A DNA stretch of 64,000 nucleotides, taken from NCBI GenBank assembly GCA_964511945.1, contig CAZEHO010000009.1, positions 20,844 through 84,843 of the forward strand. The letters are read 5' to 3'. Source of the DNA: CAZEHO01 sp964511945. Lineage in GTDB: Bacteria > Actinomycetota > Acidimicrobiia > Spongiisociales > UBA11373. Numbering within the stretch: position 1 is the stretch's first letter; each line of letters opens with the position of its first letter. The notes beneath the pieces were generated by a model. It had not been told where the DNA came from. It made no database searches and was given only the letters and a program-made list of their open reading frames with translations. This document shows, piece after piece, positions 16,085 through 24,920 of the stretch. The position numbers and the translations under genes are program-made.

Positions 16085-17710
16085 CTATCCGCCGGAGCGG
16101 CGGCGTTCGGCCCTCCGCTCGCCCTCGAGCCGGGCCAACCCGTAGTCCTCGTGGTCGACGAACTCCATTGCCGCCGCGATCACCCGGTGGCCGGCTCCCT
16201 CGCCGATGAGATCGTGCATCTGCTGGCAGATCCGGCGATATGACTCATGGCCGCCGCGGACGGTTCGAAGCTCGAGCAGGTGAAACGCCTCTCGGGCGTT
16301 GAACTCCATGTAGAAGCGGACTCGATACGCGAACGGGATCGTGTACTGCGCAACGTCGGGTCCGAACTCGGCATCGAATGCGGCATGGAGACCGGCCGTA
16401 CGTTCCATCGCCTCGTCCCACAGGCCGGTGGCACCGATTTCGTGGATGACCTCCGGAGTGATGTACCCATGGCGCGGTCCCAGCCGCTGCCACTCGAGGG
16501 TCAGCATCCGGTGCCGCTGCAGGTCACGGAAGATCCCGTAATCGGCGAGGACGTCGAACCGGTAGGAGGTTCGCTCGAAGGCGCGGCCCGGCTTGTGCCG
16601 CCGGTTGCGCCGGTCACCAACGGCGCGGCGCAGGATGGCGGCCCGCGCATCCGGCGTGAGCCCTCGGACGTGGGCGAGCGCCTGGGCGTCGCTCAGATTC
16701 CCTCCGGCATACAGCGCAGCGGCCGCCACCTTCAGCTCACCATCAGGGTCCCAATCGGTCAGCTCAACCTCGGTCCCCGACGCCGGTTCGACCGGAACCG
16801 CCGCTGCGGCCTCGGCCGCCGCTGCAGCGGTCTCGGCGATGTATGCCGACCATGCCCCGCCGCGGTCGGGGAGGTCGACGCGACGCAGGAACGCCGGGAT
16901 GACCTTCCGGAGCTCGATCAGCATGAGATCGGCGTAGGCCCGGATCTCAGCGAGCGGGTATGCCCGCATCCGCAGCAGCATCATCTCGTACGCCTGGCCG
17001 CTGGCGTAGATGCCGACGTTCGAGGTAGTGGCGGCCGGAAGCAGACCGCGAAGGTCGTCGCAGGCCGCAGCGCGGATCGTTGCGCGATAGACCACGTCGG
17101 AGTCACCGGGCTGCTGGGGATGAGCAGCCTCGAAGTAGGCGACGACGTCGTCGATGAGGCTGGCATAGGTGTCGAACAGCCAATCCAGGGTCGTGCGGAA
17201 TTCGGCTTCGAGCGCGGTGCCGGCGACCTCGGGGGGCACGTGATACCGGTAGCGCTCGCCGAGTCGCTGGTCGTAGAAGATGTACCGGGTGCTCTGCTCC
17301 AGGTACGAAGCGATGCGTCCCCACTCGAGCACCTTCGTGAGCAGGTTCGAAGCCTGCTCACAGGCCAGATGGACCCCGCCGAGTTGGGCCACCGAGTCAT
17401 CGCCGTATTCGGTGAAGACCCGCTGGTAGAGCCGCTCGGCCCGCTCCCGATTGACACCCTCGTCGGCTTTCCCCATGGCCTCGGCGACGGCGGCGATCCC
17501 AATCTCGGGAACGTCGTAGAACTCATCGAGGAAGAGGCGCCGGATGGACTTGGTGGTGCGGCTGTAGCGGGAGAACAGCGCACCCTTAACCACCTCCGGC
17601 AGATTGGTGAGTGCGAATACCGGACCGTCGACGTCGGTTACGAATCGTTCGAGGATCCCCCGTTCGGCAGGGCTGAAGGTCTCGCGGTGATACGCCGATG
17701 CACCCGACAT
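16085..17710 (-). CDS. double-length ThyX-like protein (tandem FAD-dependent thymidylate synthase fold)
   Basis: The 541-residue product is more than twice the usual ThyX length and appears to contain two ThyX-like halves. Canonical ThyX carries RHR-x7-S followed by xRY. In the N-terminal half the segment WGRIASYLEQSTRY (130-143) keeps the Ser/Glu/Gln/Ser/Arg/Tyr part but has WG for RH. In the C-terminal half RHRMLTLEWQR (399-409) keeps RHR but has Arg where the final Ser should be. The C-terminal ThyX element also appears twice (YASGQAYEMMLLRM and MEFNAREAFHLLELRT). Whether it makes dTMP, or has another flavin-dependent role, cannot be decided. The start is ATG 17710. Confidence 0.82.
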   Translation of the reverse strand: MSGASAYHRETFSPAERGILERFVTDVDGPVFALTNLPEVVKGALFSRYSRTTKSIRRLFLDEFYDVPEIGIAAVAEAMGKADEGVNRERAERLYQRVFTEYGDDSVAQLGGVHLACEQASNLLTKVLEWGRIASYLEQSTRYIFYDQRLGERYRYHVPPEVAGTALEAEFRTTLDWLFDTYASLIDDVVAYFEAAHPQQPGDSDVVYRATIRAAACDDLRGLLPAATTSNVGIYASGQAYEMMLLRMRAYPLAEIRAYADLMLIELRKVIPAFLRRVDLPDRGGAWSAYIAETAAAAAEAAAAVPVEPASGTEVELTDWDPDGELKVAAAALYAGGNLSDAQALAHVRGLTPDARAAILRRAVGDRRNRRHKPGRAFERTSYRFDVLADYGIFRDLQRHRMLTLEWQRLGPRHGYITPEVIHEIGATGLWDEAMERTAGLHAAFDAEFGPDVAQYTIPFAYRVRFYMEFNAREAFHLLELRTVRGGHESYRRICQQMHDLIGEGAGHRVIAAAMEFVDHEDYGLARLEGERRAERRRSGG

Positions 17711-17788
17711 GCGGCGAGGTTAGCGGCCGAATTACACGCGTGTCGTTCCGGGTCCCACACCGGGTCCAGGGCGGTACGCTGCAACTCG

Positions 17789-18097
17789 ATGACGATCATC
17801 CGGATTGTGATCGGGGTCATCATCACCGCAATCGTGGCGGTGGCGCTGGTGCCGATGCTGGTCCTGCTCGACATGGTGGGCGGGGGCGACGGCTGGGGAA
17901 TGTGCCCGGACGGCATCGCCTCCTGTTCGACGTCGTACTTCGACGGTCCCGAACTGCTGGCCGCGCTGATGATCATCATCTTCCTGCTGCTGATGACGCT
18001 GCGGATGGCCTTGCACCTCCAGCGGCTGATCGACAGCCGCCGCACCCGGGTCGACGCCCAGTCAATGAGCCGGGGTGATCGCTTCGGCCGCTGGTAG
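17789..18097 (+). CDS. small two-helix membrane protein
   Basis: A 102-residue product from ATG 17789 with two strongly hydrophobic segments (about 5-29 and 57-77). They are separated by a short extracytoplasmic or cytoplasmic loop with two cysteines (GWGMCPDGIASCSTSYFDG) that could form a disulphide. The C-terminus is basic (HLQRLIDSRRTRVDAQ). No family recognised. No clear ribosome-binding site is visible. The 3' end overlaps the convergent EamA transporter gene by 36 bp. The protein-like membrane segments support a real gene, but the missing binding site lowers confidence. Confidence 0.6.
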   Translation: MTIIRIVIGVIITAIVAVALVPMLVLLDMVGGGDGWGMCPDGIASCSTSYFDGPELLAALMIIIFLLLMTLRMALHLQRLIDSRRTRVDAQSMSRGDRFGRW

Positions 18098-18943
18098 TTC
18101 GTCCTCGGCTCCTGCGGCCGCCAGCACTGCATAGATCCCGATCAGGATCAACCCGGCGCCGATCCAGCCGCGCAGGCCGAGCCGCTCACCGAGCACGATG
18201 GCGCCGGTGGCCGCGGCAAAGGCCGGTTCCAGTGCCAGCACGATCGCAGTCCGGGCCGGACCGATGACGGTCTGACTCCAGACCTGGAGGTAGAAGGCGC
18301 CGGCGCTCACCAGGATCCCGGTGATCAGCAGGGCCGGCCAGACGGAGGCCTCGGGGAGCGGGAGACCTTCGAGCGCCGCCGACATGGCGAGACCGGCCAC
18401 CGCGGTGGTCAACAGTTGCACCCCTGTGAACGACAGCACCGGGTAGGAAGAGGCGACGCGGGCCAAGAACACTATGTGTCCGGCAAACCCGGCTGCAGCT
18501 CCCACCGTGAGCAGGTCGCCCCGCTGCAGCGACAGGCCGTCATGCAGGGTGAGCGTGGCGAATCCGACGAACGCAATCGCAGCCCCGATCAGCACCAGGA
18601 TGCGCGGGGCGTATCGCCCGACGATCGCTGCGAACAGCGGGGTGAGCACCACGAAGAGCCCGGTGATGAGGCCCGAATTGGACGCCGAGGTGTACTGCAG
18701 CCCGAGCGTCTGCAGGATGTAGCCGCTGTAGAGAAACGCCCCGGCGATCGCTCCGTCCCGCCAGACCCTGCGGCCCCGTGGGGGCGAAATGGCCAGCAGG
18801 AGTGCGGCGCCGAGCAGGAACCGCCAGCCGACGAATCCATACGGGGGCAGGGTGGCAATGGCTTCCTTGACGACCACGAAGGTGGCCCCGAACAGCAGTG
18901 CGGCGAGAGCGAGGGCGGCGTAGGCGAGGTGGTGGCGGCGCAT
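18062..18943 (-). CDS. EamA/DMT-family transporter
   Basis: A 293-residue inner-membrane protein with about ten hydrophobic segments arranged as two EamA repeats, the drug/metabolite transporter superfamily. The N-terminal segment YAALALAALLFGATFVVVKE and the inner GWRFLLGAALLLAI match the first repeat. LALEPAFAAATGAIVLGERL near residue 240 matches the family motif at the end of the second repeat. Substrates of this family range from amino acids to nucleosides and cannot be read from sequence. It sits alone on the minus strand. Confidence 0.88.
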   Translation of the reverse strand: MRRHHLAYAALALAALLFGATFVVVKEAIATLPPYGFVGWRFLLGAALLLAISPPRGRRVWRDGAIAGAFLYSGYILQTLGLQYTSASNSGLITGLFVVLTPLFAAIVGRYAPRILVLIGAAIAFVGFATLTLHDGLSLQRGDLLTVGAAAGFAGHIVFLARVASSYPVLSFTGVQLLTTAVAGLAMSAALEGLPLPEASVWPALLITGILVSAGAFYLQVWSQTVIGPARTAIVLALEPAFAAATGAIVLGERLGLRGWIGAGLILIGIYAVLAAAGAEDELPAAEAITPAH

Positions 18944-19057
18944 GGTGAATTCGGAGTGCTCAGTTCACAGTATTCGGTTGCCCGACTCGCGAAGCTCGAT
19001 CGCCGACACCGGGAACTGGAGACTGAACACCGCCGGATGCCGACCGGCAGGCGGCGT
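18944..19057. other. intergenic stretch with short complementary repeats
   Basis: No gene. It contains related short elements in both orientations (for example CAGTTCACAG near 18961 and GAACTGGAGACTGAAC near 19013). These resemble the CCAGTTCACAG element near 24939 after ccdA. This suggests a dispersed intergenic repeat family; the similarity is short and could not be scored here. Confidence 0.4.
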
Positions 19058-20029
19058 TCACTCTGTCGTCGTGTCGTCCTCACTTGGATCACGCGGCAAC
19101 GGCAGCTCACCCGTCGGATGTTTTGGTTTCGGGAGGGCGTCGTGTTCGGGCGCCGGGTTGATCACGGGGCGGCGTGCTCGGGGAGGTGTGACCCGGCGGT
19201 CGGGAGCCAAACGCTCGGGGGTGGGTGCGGTTGGGCGCACCGGCGGTGTTGCCGTCCCACCGGAAGGATCGGGGTCGTCGGCGGCGGGCTCGGGTTGTGG
19301 CTGCGGCCGAGGCCGCGGTACCGGCTGGACCTGCGGCCGGGGACGGGGTGTCGGCTGCTCACCTTGCGGCTCGGCGGTGGGACCCTGTCGCGGCTGGGCA
19401 CTCCGGCGCGGTTGCGGCTGGTCGGGGGCCGCGGGCGCCGCGCGGCGCACCGTGAGGGCGGGGTCCTCGGCGGGTACTTCGGGTCGAGTCCTCCCCGCTG
19501 GTTCGGTCTGAGCCGCCGGCGTCTGCTGCGCCCTCGTGCGACGGCTCGGCGGTGCCGCCGCCCGCGGTTGGGCCGGGGCAGGGTTCATGCCGCCGCTGGG
19601 GAGCCGCAACAACGACCGGGCGAGCCCGATCACGATTCCGGCGACCACGACCAGGGTGCCGAACACCAGCAGCTTGGCGCCGAGCCCGACCTCGCCGCCG
19701 ATGGTGTTGGCGACATTCCCCGCATCGAGATACTTCACCACCGCGTAGGGCAGGGCGGCGACCGCGAGGACCAGCGACAGCCAGCCGAGTGGGGCCGGCA
19801 GAGGACGGCTGTGGTCTGGGATCATCGTGACCGCAAATACCGGGATCACCAGCAGCAGAGCAGGCAGTGCATCGGCCGCGATGGCCGTTCGATCGCCGGC
19901 CTCGGCAGTGATGAACGGCAGGCTCATCGAACCGAGCACGATGAGGACACCGAGGTCGATGACGATCCGAGAGGCGTGAAAAGCCAGGCGGGTCGATTGG
20001 CGTTGGCGGGCCGGGGGCCGCGAGTCCAC
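19058..20029 (-). CDS. four-helix membrane protein with long Pro-rich tail
   Basis: No family recognised. From GTG 20029, preceded by GAGGG, the product has 323 residues. The N-terminal half has four hydrophobic segments (ASRIVIDLGVLIVLGSM, LPALLLVIPVFAVTMI, WLSLVLAVAALPYAVV, LLVFGTLVVVAGIVIGLA). The C-terminal half is a disordered, presumably cytoplasmic tail rich in Pro, Arg, Gln and Glu, with PRPRPQ-type repeats, ending acidic (PSEDDTTTE). Such tails often bind partners. The start lies 34 bp after the xpt stop on the same strand, so co-transcription with xpt is likely. An upstream start inside xpt is possible but has no supporting ribosome-binding site. Confidence 0.75.
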   Translation of the reverse strand: MDSRPPARQRQSTRLAFHASRIVIDLGVLIVLGSMSLPFITAEAGDRTAIAADALPALLLVIPVFAVTMIPDHSRPLPAPLGWLSLVLAVAALPYAVVKYLDAGNVANTIGGEVGLGAKLLVFGTLVVVAGIVIGLARSLLRLPSGGMNPAPAQPRAAAPPSRRTRAQQTPAAQTEPAGRTRPEVPAEDPALTVRRAAPAAPDQPQPRRSAQPRQGPTAEPQGEQPTPRPRPQVQPVPRPRPQPQPEPAADDPDPSGGTATPPVRPTAPTPERLAPDRRVTPPRARRPVINPAPEHDALPKPKHPTGELPLPRDPSEDDTTTE

Positions 20030-20063
20030 GATCTGTGTCCCTCTGCGTCGAGCAGATGCGAGG

Positions 20064-20669
20064 TTAGCCCGGGTCGGGTGGCGTGCCCGGCAGCGGGGCG
20101 AGGTCGATGGCACCCGCCTGCATCGAGTTGATCACGGCGAGAGAATCGACCCGCCAGGCGTGCGCCTCGAGCTTCTCACGGCCGCCGGCGAATGCCTTCT
20201 CGATAACGAAGGCGAGCCCTACCACCTCGGAGGCGGCCTCTTCGGTGATTTCACCCAACGCCTCGGCGGTTCTCCCACCCGACAGGAAGTCATCCACGAC
20301 AAGAACGCGCCGTCCGGCCTCGAACACCCGGCGCGATACCTCGACGCGGTATTCCGTTCCTTTGGTCGTCGAGATCACGTCGCGGAAGAATGCATGACGG
20401 TCGCCGACGCCGAGAAACTTCTTGGCGTAGATCATCGGGATGCCGAGATGGAACGCGCAGGCGAGTCCCGGGGGAATGCCGCTCGCCTCGGCGGTGAGCA
20501 CCAGGTCGGGGTCGGCATCGGCGAACCGGGCCGCCATGTCCTCACCGATGATCTGCATCAGCGCCGGATCTACTCGATGGTTGAGGAAGTCGTCGACCTT
20601 GAGCAGGGAGCCTTCGACCCGTCCGCGTTCCAGGATTGCCGCTCTCAACTGCTCTGCCCCGGTGGCCAT
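20064..20669 (-). CDS. xpt: xanthine phosphoribosyltransferase
   Basis: Salvages xanthine to XMP with PRPP. The 201-residue protein resembles the Bacillus Xpt type more than the E. coli Gpt type. It has LLKVDDFLNHRVDPALMQ near the N-terminus and the PRPP-binding loop VLVVDDFLSGGRTA in the middle. A Xpt-like C-terminal section follows (VGLAFVIEKAFAGGREKLE, VDSLAVINSM). The start is ATG 20669. No purine riboswitch is visible upstream; instead there is a 7-bp stem hairpin (20720-20738) and a heptamer-repeat tract shared with the divergent nth gene. Confidence 0.88.
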   Translation of the reverse strand: MATGAEQLRAAILERGRVEGSLLKVDDFLNHRVDPALMQIIGEDMAARFADADPDLVLTAEASGIPPGLACAFHLGIPMIYAKKFLGVGDRHAFFRDVISTTKGTEYRVEVSRRVFEAGRRVLVVDDFLSGGRTAEALGEITEEAASEVVGLAFVIEKAFAGGREKLEAHAWRVDSLAVINSMQAGAIDLAPLPGTPPDPG

Positions 20670-20719
20670 GCTCCCCCGCTCTGCGCCGTGTGGCGGGGAA
20701 GGGTACAGGATCCCTGTTC

Positions 20720-20738
20720 GCTCGCTGCGCTAGCGAGC
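20720..20738. other. hairpin between xpt and nth
   Basis: GCTCGCT (20720-20726) pairs with AGCGAGC (20732-20738) across a five-base loop. It lies in the divergent gap of xpt and nth, beside the heptamer tract. It may be part of the same intergenic repeat element and not a terminator. Confidence 0.5.
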
Positions 20739-20784
20739 AGGAATCGGGAATCAGGTATCGGAGATCAGACAGATGAGTGAGACC

Positions 20785-20805
20785 TCTGACTTCTGACCTC
20801 TGCTC
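20785..20805. repeat. intergenic 7-bp-period repeat
   Basis: Three consecutive heptamers, TCTGACT, TCTGACC and TCTGCTC, end 16 bp before the nth start codon. They are complementary in type to the GAGGTCA units at 5178. Confidence 0.75.
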
Positions 20806-20821
20806 ATTACCATCCCCGGCC

Positions 20822-21493
20822 ATGGCGACGACCCCGGCCGGACCGCCGACGACGGCGGAGAAACGTTTCGCCCGCACGATCCTCGATCGGCTCTATCGCC
20901 GCTATCCGGAGATGGGGACCGCTCTCGATTACTCCGACCCGTGGCAGTTGCTGGTGGCCACAGTCCTGAGCGCCCAGACCACCGATGAGAACGTGAACCG
21001 TGTCACGCCGGTGTTGTTCGAGCGCTGGCCGACCTCGGCCGACCTGGCCGCCGCGGATCCGGAAGCGGTCGAAGAGGTGGTGTTCTCGGCCGGCTTCTAC
21101 CGCCAGAAGACCAAGTCGATCATTGCCCTGAGCCGGGATCTCGAGGACGTCTTCGGAGGCGTTGTGCCGAGGTCCATCGACGAACTGGTCACGCTCCGCG
21201 GGGTGGGTCGCAAGACCGCTTCGGTACTGCTGGCCGAGGCGTGGGGATTACCGGCGATTGCGGTCGATACACACGTCAAGCGGGCCGCCGGACGCCTCGG
21301 GCTCACCTCGGAGAGCGATCCGACCAAGATCGAGCTTGATCTCAGAGGGCTCTACCCGGAGCGGCGGTGGGCCGGGGTCTCGATGCGCTTCATTCAGTTC
21401 GGACGCGAGGTCTGTGACGCTCGCACGCCGCGGTGTTGGGAATGCCCGCTGGCGGACCGGTGCCCGTATCCGGACAAGACTCCACCGCCGTGA
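20822..21493 (+). CDS. nth: endonuclease III
   Basis: DNA glycosylase/AP lyase for oxidised pyrimidines in base excision repair. ATG 20822 gives 223 residues, the usual length. The helix-hairpin-helix with catalytic lysine is LRGVGRKTASVLL (K131), the catalytic aspartate is D149 in AVDTHVKR, and the 4Fe-4S cluster ligands are C-x6-C-x2-C-x5-C near the C-terminus (CDARTPRCWECPLADRC). The stop overlaps the MATE transporter start as GTGA, so the two are co-translated although their functions are unrelated. Confidence 0.95.
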   Translation: MATTPAGPPTTAEKRFARTILDRLYRRYPEMGTALDYSDPWQLLVATVLSAQTTDENVNRVTPVLFERWPTSADLAAADPEAVEEVVFSAGFYRQKTKSIIALSRDLEDVFGGVVPRSIDELVTLRGVGRKTASVLLAEAWGLPAIAVDTHVKRAAGRLGLTSESDPTKIELDLRGLYPERRWAGVSMRFIQFGREVCDARTPRCWECPLADRCPYPDKTPPP

Positions 21494-22827
21494 CCGGCTG
21501 GCGCAGCGCCGTTGCGCTGCGGTCTCCCCACGATCGCGAGATCGCAGCCCTGGCCATCCCGGCGCTGGGTGCGCTGGTCGCCGATCCGGTGCTGTCGCTG
21601 GTCGATACCGCGTTCGTCGGCCGGGTGGGAAGCGACGAACTGGCTGCGCTGGGAGTGGCAACCGCAGTGTTCGCGGTGGCCTTCTTCGCGTTCAACTTCC
21701 TGGAGTACGGGACCACCGCCCTGGTTGCCAGGGCGGTCGGGGCCGGTGAATCCACCAACGCCGGTCGATCGGTGGTGCTTGCGTTCCTGACCGCCGGGGT
21801 CGCCGGCGCCGGGGCGATCCTGGTGCTCGAGGTCTTCACCGGTCCCATCGCGGGTGCGCTCGGGGCCGGAGGCGAGGTGCGTGAAGCGGCCGTCACCTAC
21901 ATCCGGATCCGGGCATTGGCTGCTCCGGCAGTGCTCGTGGTGCGCTCCGGGCACGGTGCGTTTCGCGGCTACCAGGACACGAGGACTCCTCTCATCGTGA
22001 CCCTCGGGATCAACGGGATCAACCTGGTGCTGGATCCGATCCTGATCTTCGGAGTCGGCTGGGGGATCGCCGGGGCCGCCTGGGCGACGGTGGCCGCTCA
22101 GTGGATCGGAGCCGCCTGGTTCCTTGCCCTACTGCTCGGTCCGCGGGGGCGGCGGCTCGGCATCGAACCCGGGCGGCCGGATCCTGCCGAGCTGTGGGCC
22201 TTTCTCCGTATCGGACGCGATCTCGCGATCCGCACCGGGGCGCTGCTCGCAGCGTTCACCCTGGCGAGTGCAGTGGCCACCCGGGTGTCGGACACCGCGA
22301 TCGCCGCTCATCAGGTGGTGATGCAGTTCTGGACGCTCCTCGCCCTCGGACTCGATGCCGTCGCGATTGCGGCGCAGGCCCTGGTCGGCCGCTACCTGGG
22401 AGAGCGGCGGGTGGCCGCCGCCACCGCCGTAGCCGATCGAATCGCGGCACTCGGCGCGGCCGTCGGGGTCGTGATGGGGTTTGTGGTGCTGGCCGCCGGC
22501 CGGGTGGTACCCGGCTGGTTCACTACGGACCAGGGGATCGTCGATGCGATCGGGGTGGTGTGGCCGATCCTGGCGCTGCAGCAACCGCTCAACGCCGTGG
22601 TGTTTGCCTGGGACGGGGTGTTCATCGGCGCCGGCGACTTCGCCTATCTCGCGGTGGCGACGGCCGGTGCCGCCGCAGCCGCCGCCGTGGTGTTCCTGCT
22701 GGTGCTCCCGCTGGGCTGGGGCCTGGCCGGCGTGTGGTGGGCAATCAGCGCACTGCTCGCAGCCAGATTCCTCACATTGGCATGGAGACGGGTGGCTCCG
22801 GCGGGCCCTCTTCATCATCGTCGGTGA
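21490..22827 (+). CDS. MATE-family efflux transporter
   Basis: A 445-residue membrane protein with about twelve hydrophobic segments in two related halves, the MATE/DinF family of cation-coupled exporters. Characteristic parts are PALGALVADPVLSLVDTAFVGRVG near the N-terminus, FRGYQDTRTPL at the end of the first half and IAAHQVVMQFW in the second half. GTG 21490 overlaps the nth stop by 4 bp. The 3' end runs 56 bp into the convergent MFS transporter gene. The substrate is unknown; DinF-like members are sometimes linked to DNA damage, which would fit its coupling to nth, but that is speculative. Confidence 0.9.
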   Translation: MTGWRSAVALRSPHDREIAALAIPALGALVADPVLSLVDTAFVGRVGSDELAALGVATAVFAVAFFAFNFLEYGTTALVARAVGAGESTNAGRSVVLAFLTAGVAGAGAILVLEVFTGPIAGALGAGGEVREAAVTYIRIRALAAPAVLVVRSGHGAFRGYQDTRTPLIVTLGINGINLVLDPILIFGVGWGIAGAAWATVAAQWIGAAWFLALLLGPRGRRLGIEPGRPDPAELWAFLRIGRDLAIRTGALLAAFTLASAVATRVSDTAIAAHQVVMQFWTLLALGLDAVAIAAQALVGRYLGERRVAAATAVADRIAALGAAVGVVMGFVVLAAGRVVPGWFTTDQGIVDAIGVVWPILALQQPLNAVVFAWDGVFIGAGDFAYLAVATAGAAAAAAVVFLLVLPLGWGLAGVWWAISALLAARFLTLAWRRVAPAGPLHHRR

Positions 22828-24031
22828 GGACGGTGCCCTTGGTTTCTGGGACCAGGGTCAGCAGGAGGGATGCGAGCAGCAGCACACCGCCGAGCATGGC
22901 AACCGTCAACGGGATGCCCCAGGCATCGACCACCCAGCGGCCGGCGAAGTACCCGCCCAGTCCCCCGACGATGGCGGCGTTGGACAGCCAGGCTCCGGCG
23001 GTGGCCCGGACCCGGGTCGGGAACAACTCGGCCCGATGTGAGCCGAACGCCGGGCTGAAGGCGAACGACCCGACCATGGCGACGAAGATCGCGAATCCCA
23101 TCACGATGGGCTGCTCGGCGAAATAGAACCCGACACCCCCGGCGACCCCGAGGCCGATGGCTACGTACTCGGTCGGCTTGCGGCCGATGATGTCTGCCGC
23201 CCTCCCTCCGGCGAGGAGCCCCAGGGTGACGCCCGGCGCCGACGTGAGCGCGAGCAGCAGGGATGCCGAGGCGGCCGTCCAGCCGAGTTCGTTCTCCATC
23301 CGCACCAGCGCCAGGTTGGCCGCCGGGCTCACGAAGGCAGACAGTGCGGCGGACACGCCGGCCATGGGCCAGAAGTAGCGCCCGAGCCCGCCCCGCAATG
23401 CCTCTCGAAGCGGCAGTCGCTTCTTCGGCTTGCGATAGGCGCGGGACTCGCTGAGGCGGCGGGCCAGGAACGGGAGGGCCAGGAGCGGCACCGTGGACAG
23501 CGCAAACAGGATGCGCCAGGCGTCGTCCGCTTGCTCCCCGATGGAGCGGAGTAACAGTCCAAAGCCGGTGCCCATGCTGGTGAAGAGGGCGGCGACGGCG
23601 AGACCGTAGCCCCTGGCGAGCGGGTTGATCTCCTCGGCGACGATCACGATGGCCAGCGATCCGAGGGCGATGGTGCCGATCCGAGCCGTCGCCTGCGAAG
23701 CGGTGAACCAGGAGGCAGACGGCGCGAAGACCGTCAGCAGGTTGAATAGCGGCAGGACTGCGAACGCGGCGAGCAGCGGCCGCCGCCGTCCCCGGTGATC
23801 CCCCCACCAGGAGAACAGCAGGGCCAGCAGTGACGTGGCCCGCACGATCGAGAGCAGGTCGAAGACCTGGCGATCGCCCATTCCGAAATCGTCGCGAACG
23901 AACGGAAGGGCGTGGGTGATGACGGTCCCGCTCCAGCCCTGGGTGAACGCCACGACTGCGAAGAGCGCCAGCAGCACGTACTCGCGTCGTTCGAGGCGAA
24001 CCGGGGGCTTGAGTGAGTCGAGGATGCGCAT
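22772..24031 (-). CDS. major facilitator superfamily transporter
   Basis: A 419-residue, twelve-helix MFS protein. The loop after helix 2 reads WWGDHRGRRRPLL, a form of the MFS motif D-R-x-G-R-R; the equivalent loop in the second half is GGRAADIIGRKPTEY. SHRAELFPTRVRATAGAW and LVPETKG near the C-terminus resemble sugar-porter and metabolite:H+ symporter members. The start is ATG 24031. It is divergent from ccdA, with 105 bp between them, and convergent with the MATE gene. The substrate cannot be predicted. Confidence 0.88.
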   Translation of the reverse strand: MRILDSLKPPVRLERREYVLLALFAVVAFTQGWSGTVITHALPFVRDDFGMGDRQVFDLLSIVRATSLLALLFSWWGDHRGRRRPLLAAFAVLPLFNLLTVFAPSASWFTASQATARIGTIALGSLAIVIVAEEINPLARGYGLAVAALFTSMGTGFGLLLRSIGEQADDAWRILFALSTVPLLALPFLARRLSESRAYRKPKKRLPLREALRGGLGRYFWPMAGVSAALSAFVSPAANLALVRMENELGWTAASASLLLALTSAPGVTLGLLAGGRAADIIGRKPTEYVAIGLGVAGGVGFYFAEQPIVMGFAIFVAMVGSFAFSPAFGSHRAELFPTRVRATAGAWLSNAAIVGGLGGYFAGRWVVDAWGIPLTVAMLGGVLLLASLLLTLVPETKGTVLTDDDEEGPPEPPVSMPM

Positions 24032-24136
24032 ATCGGCCGGCGGCAGGGTACCCGTCTCGCGGAGCCAGGAGCCGAAGATGATCGGGAACAGAACCGCCGC
24101 CGGTACCGTTGTGTCGCCAGTCCGGAAAGGGGAGTT

Positions 24137-24898
24137 GTGGACATCACCGGTGTAAACCTGCTCAGCGTGCTCGCCGCGTTCGCTTTCGGCGCGCTCAGCT
24201 TCATGTCGCCGTGCGTTCTGCCCTTGCTGCCGGGCTACCTCTCGATGATGTCGGGATACTCCTCAGCGGAGCTCAGTGAGGGAACGGTTTCCACCCGCAA
24301 GATGTTCCGGGTGACGCTCCTCTTCGTGGCCGGGTTCACGGTGGTGTTCGTCGCCCTCGGTGCCACCGCCACCTCGATCGGCCGCAGCCTCCTCCGCAAC
24401 CAGGACACGTTCACCGTGATCGGTGGCTGGTTCGTCATCGTCATGGGCGTGTTCCTGGCCGTTACCGCGGTGTGGACCCCTCGGTTCATGATGCCGCTCA
24501 TGCAGGAGCGCCGGGTCGAGGTCCGCCCGTCGAAACTGGGCTCGTGGGCCCCCCCGATCATGGGCGTTGCGTTCGGATTCGGCTGGACGCCCTGCATCGG
24601 GCCGACGCTCGGTGCGATCCTTGCTCTCGCCGCCAGCAGCGAGTCGGCCACCGTGGCCCAGGGCATGTTCCTGCTGTTCGTGTACTCGCTCGGACTCGGG
24701 GTGCCCTTCGTGCTTGCCGGGATCGGGATGAACAAGGCGCTTGGTCTGTTCGGGTGGCTGCGCCGTCACCTGCGGCCGATCACGGTCGGCTCCGGACTAC
24801 TGCTGGCCGGATTCGGCGTGCTGATGGTCACCGGCCGCCTGCTCGACCTCAACCGGTGGTTCCAGGAGTATCTGCCGGAGTGGCTGTGGAATGTGTAG
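24137..24898 (+). CDS. ccdA: CcdA/DsbD-type cytochrome c biogenesis membrane protein
   Basis: Carries reducing equivalents across the membrane to extracytoplasmic thiol proteins, for example for cytochrome c maturation. The 253-residue product has six hydrophobic segments. The two redox-active cysteines are C26 in SFMSPCVLPLLPGY and C153 in GFGWTPCIGPTLG, both in classical surroundings. GTG 24137 follows a good AAAGGGGAG site. No resA, resB or resC partner lies nearby, so the target is not shown by context. A strong hairpin directly follows the stop codon. Confidence 0.93.
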   Translation: MDITGVNLLSVLAAFAFGALSFMSPCVLPLLPGYLSMMSGYSSAELSEGTVSTRKMFRVTLLFVAGFTVVFVALGATATSIGRSLLRNQDTFTVIGGWFVIVMGVFLAVTAVWTPRFMMPLMQERRVEVRPSKLGSWAPPIMGVAFGFGWTPCIGPTLGAILALAASSESATVAQGMFLLFVYSLGLGVPFVLAGIGMNKALGLFGWLRRHLRPITVGSGLLLAGFGVLMVTGRLLDLNRWFQEYLPEWLWNV

Positions 24899-24920
24899 CG
24901 ACCGAGCGAAGCTCGGTCGC
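24898..24920 (+). terminator. hairpin terminator after ccdA
   Basis: A perfect 10-bp stem, GCGACCGAGC (24898-24907) with GCTCGGTCGC (24911-24920), closes a GAA loop. It begins at the last base of the ccdA stop codon. There is no T tract, as is common in high-GC actinobacteria. Confidence 0.65.

Noticed and set aside
16247..17788. Plus-strand open frame antisense to the ThyX-like gene, continuing into the small membrane protein frame
   Set aside because: Only the last 102 codons from 17789 look protein-like; the rest is antisense to the ThyX-like gene.
18062..24031. Antibiotic resistance island (EamA, MATE and MFS transporters close together)
   Set aside because: The three transporters are on different strands with housekeeping genes between them and no mobile-element traces.
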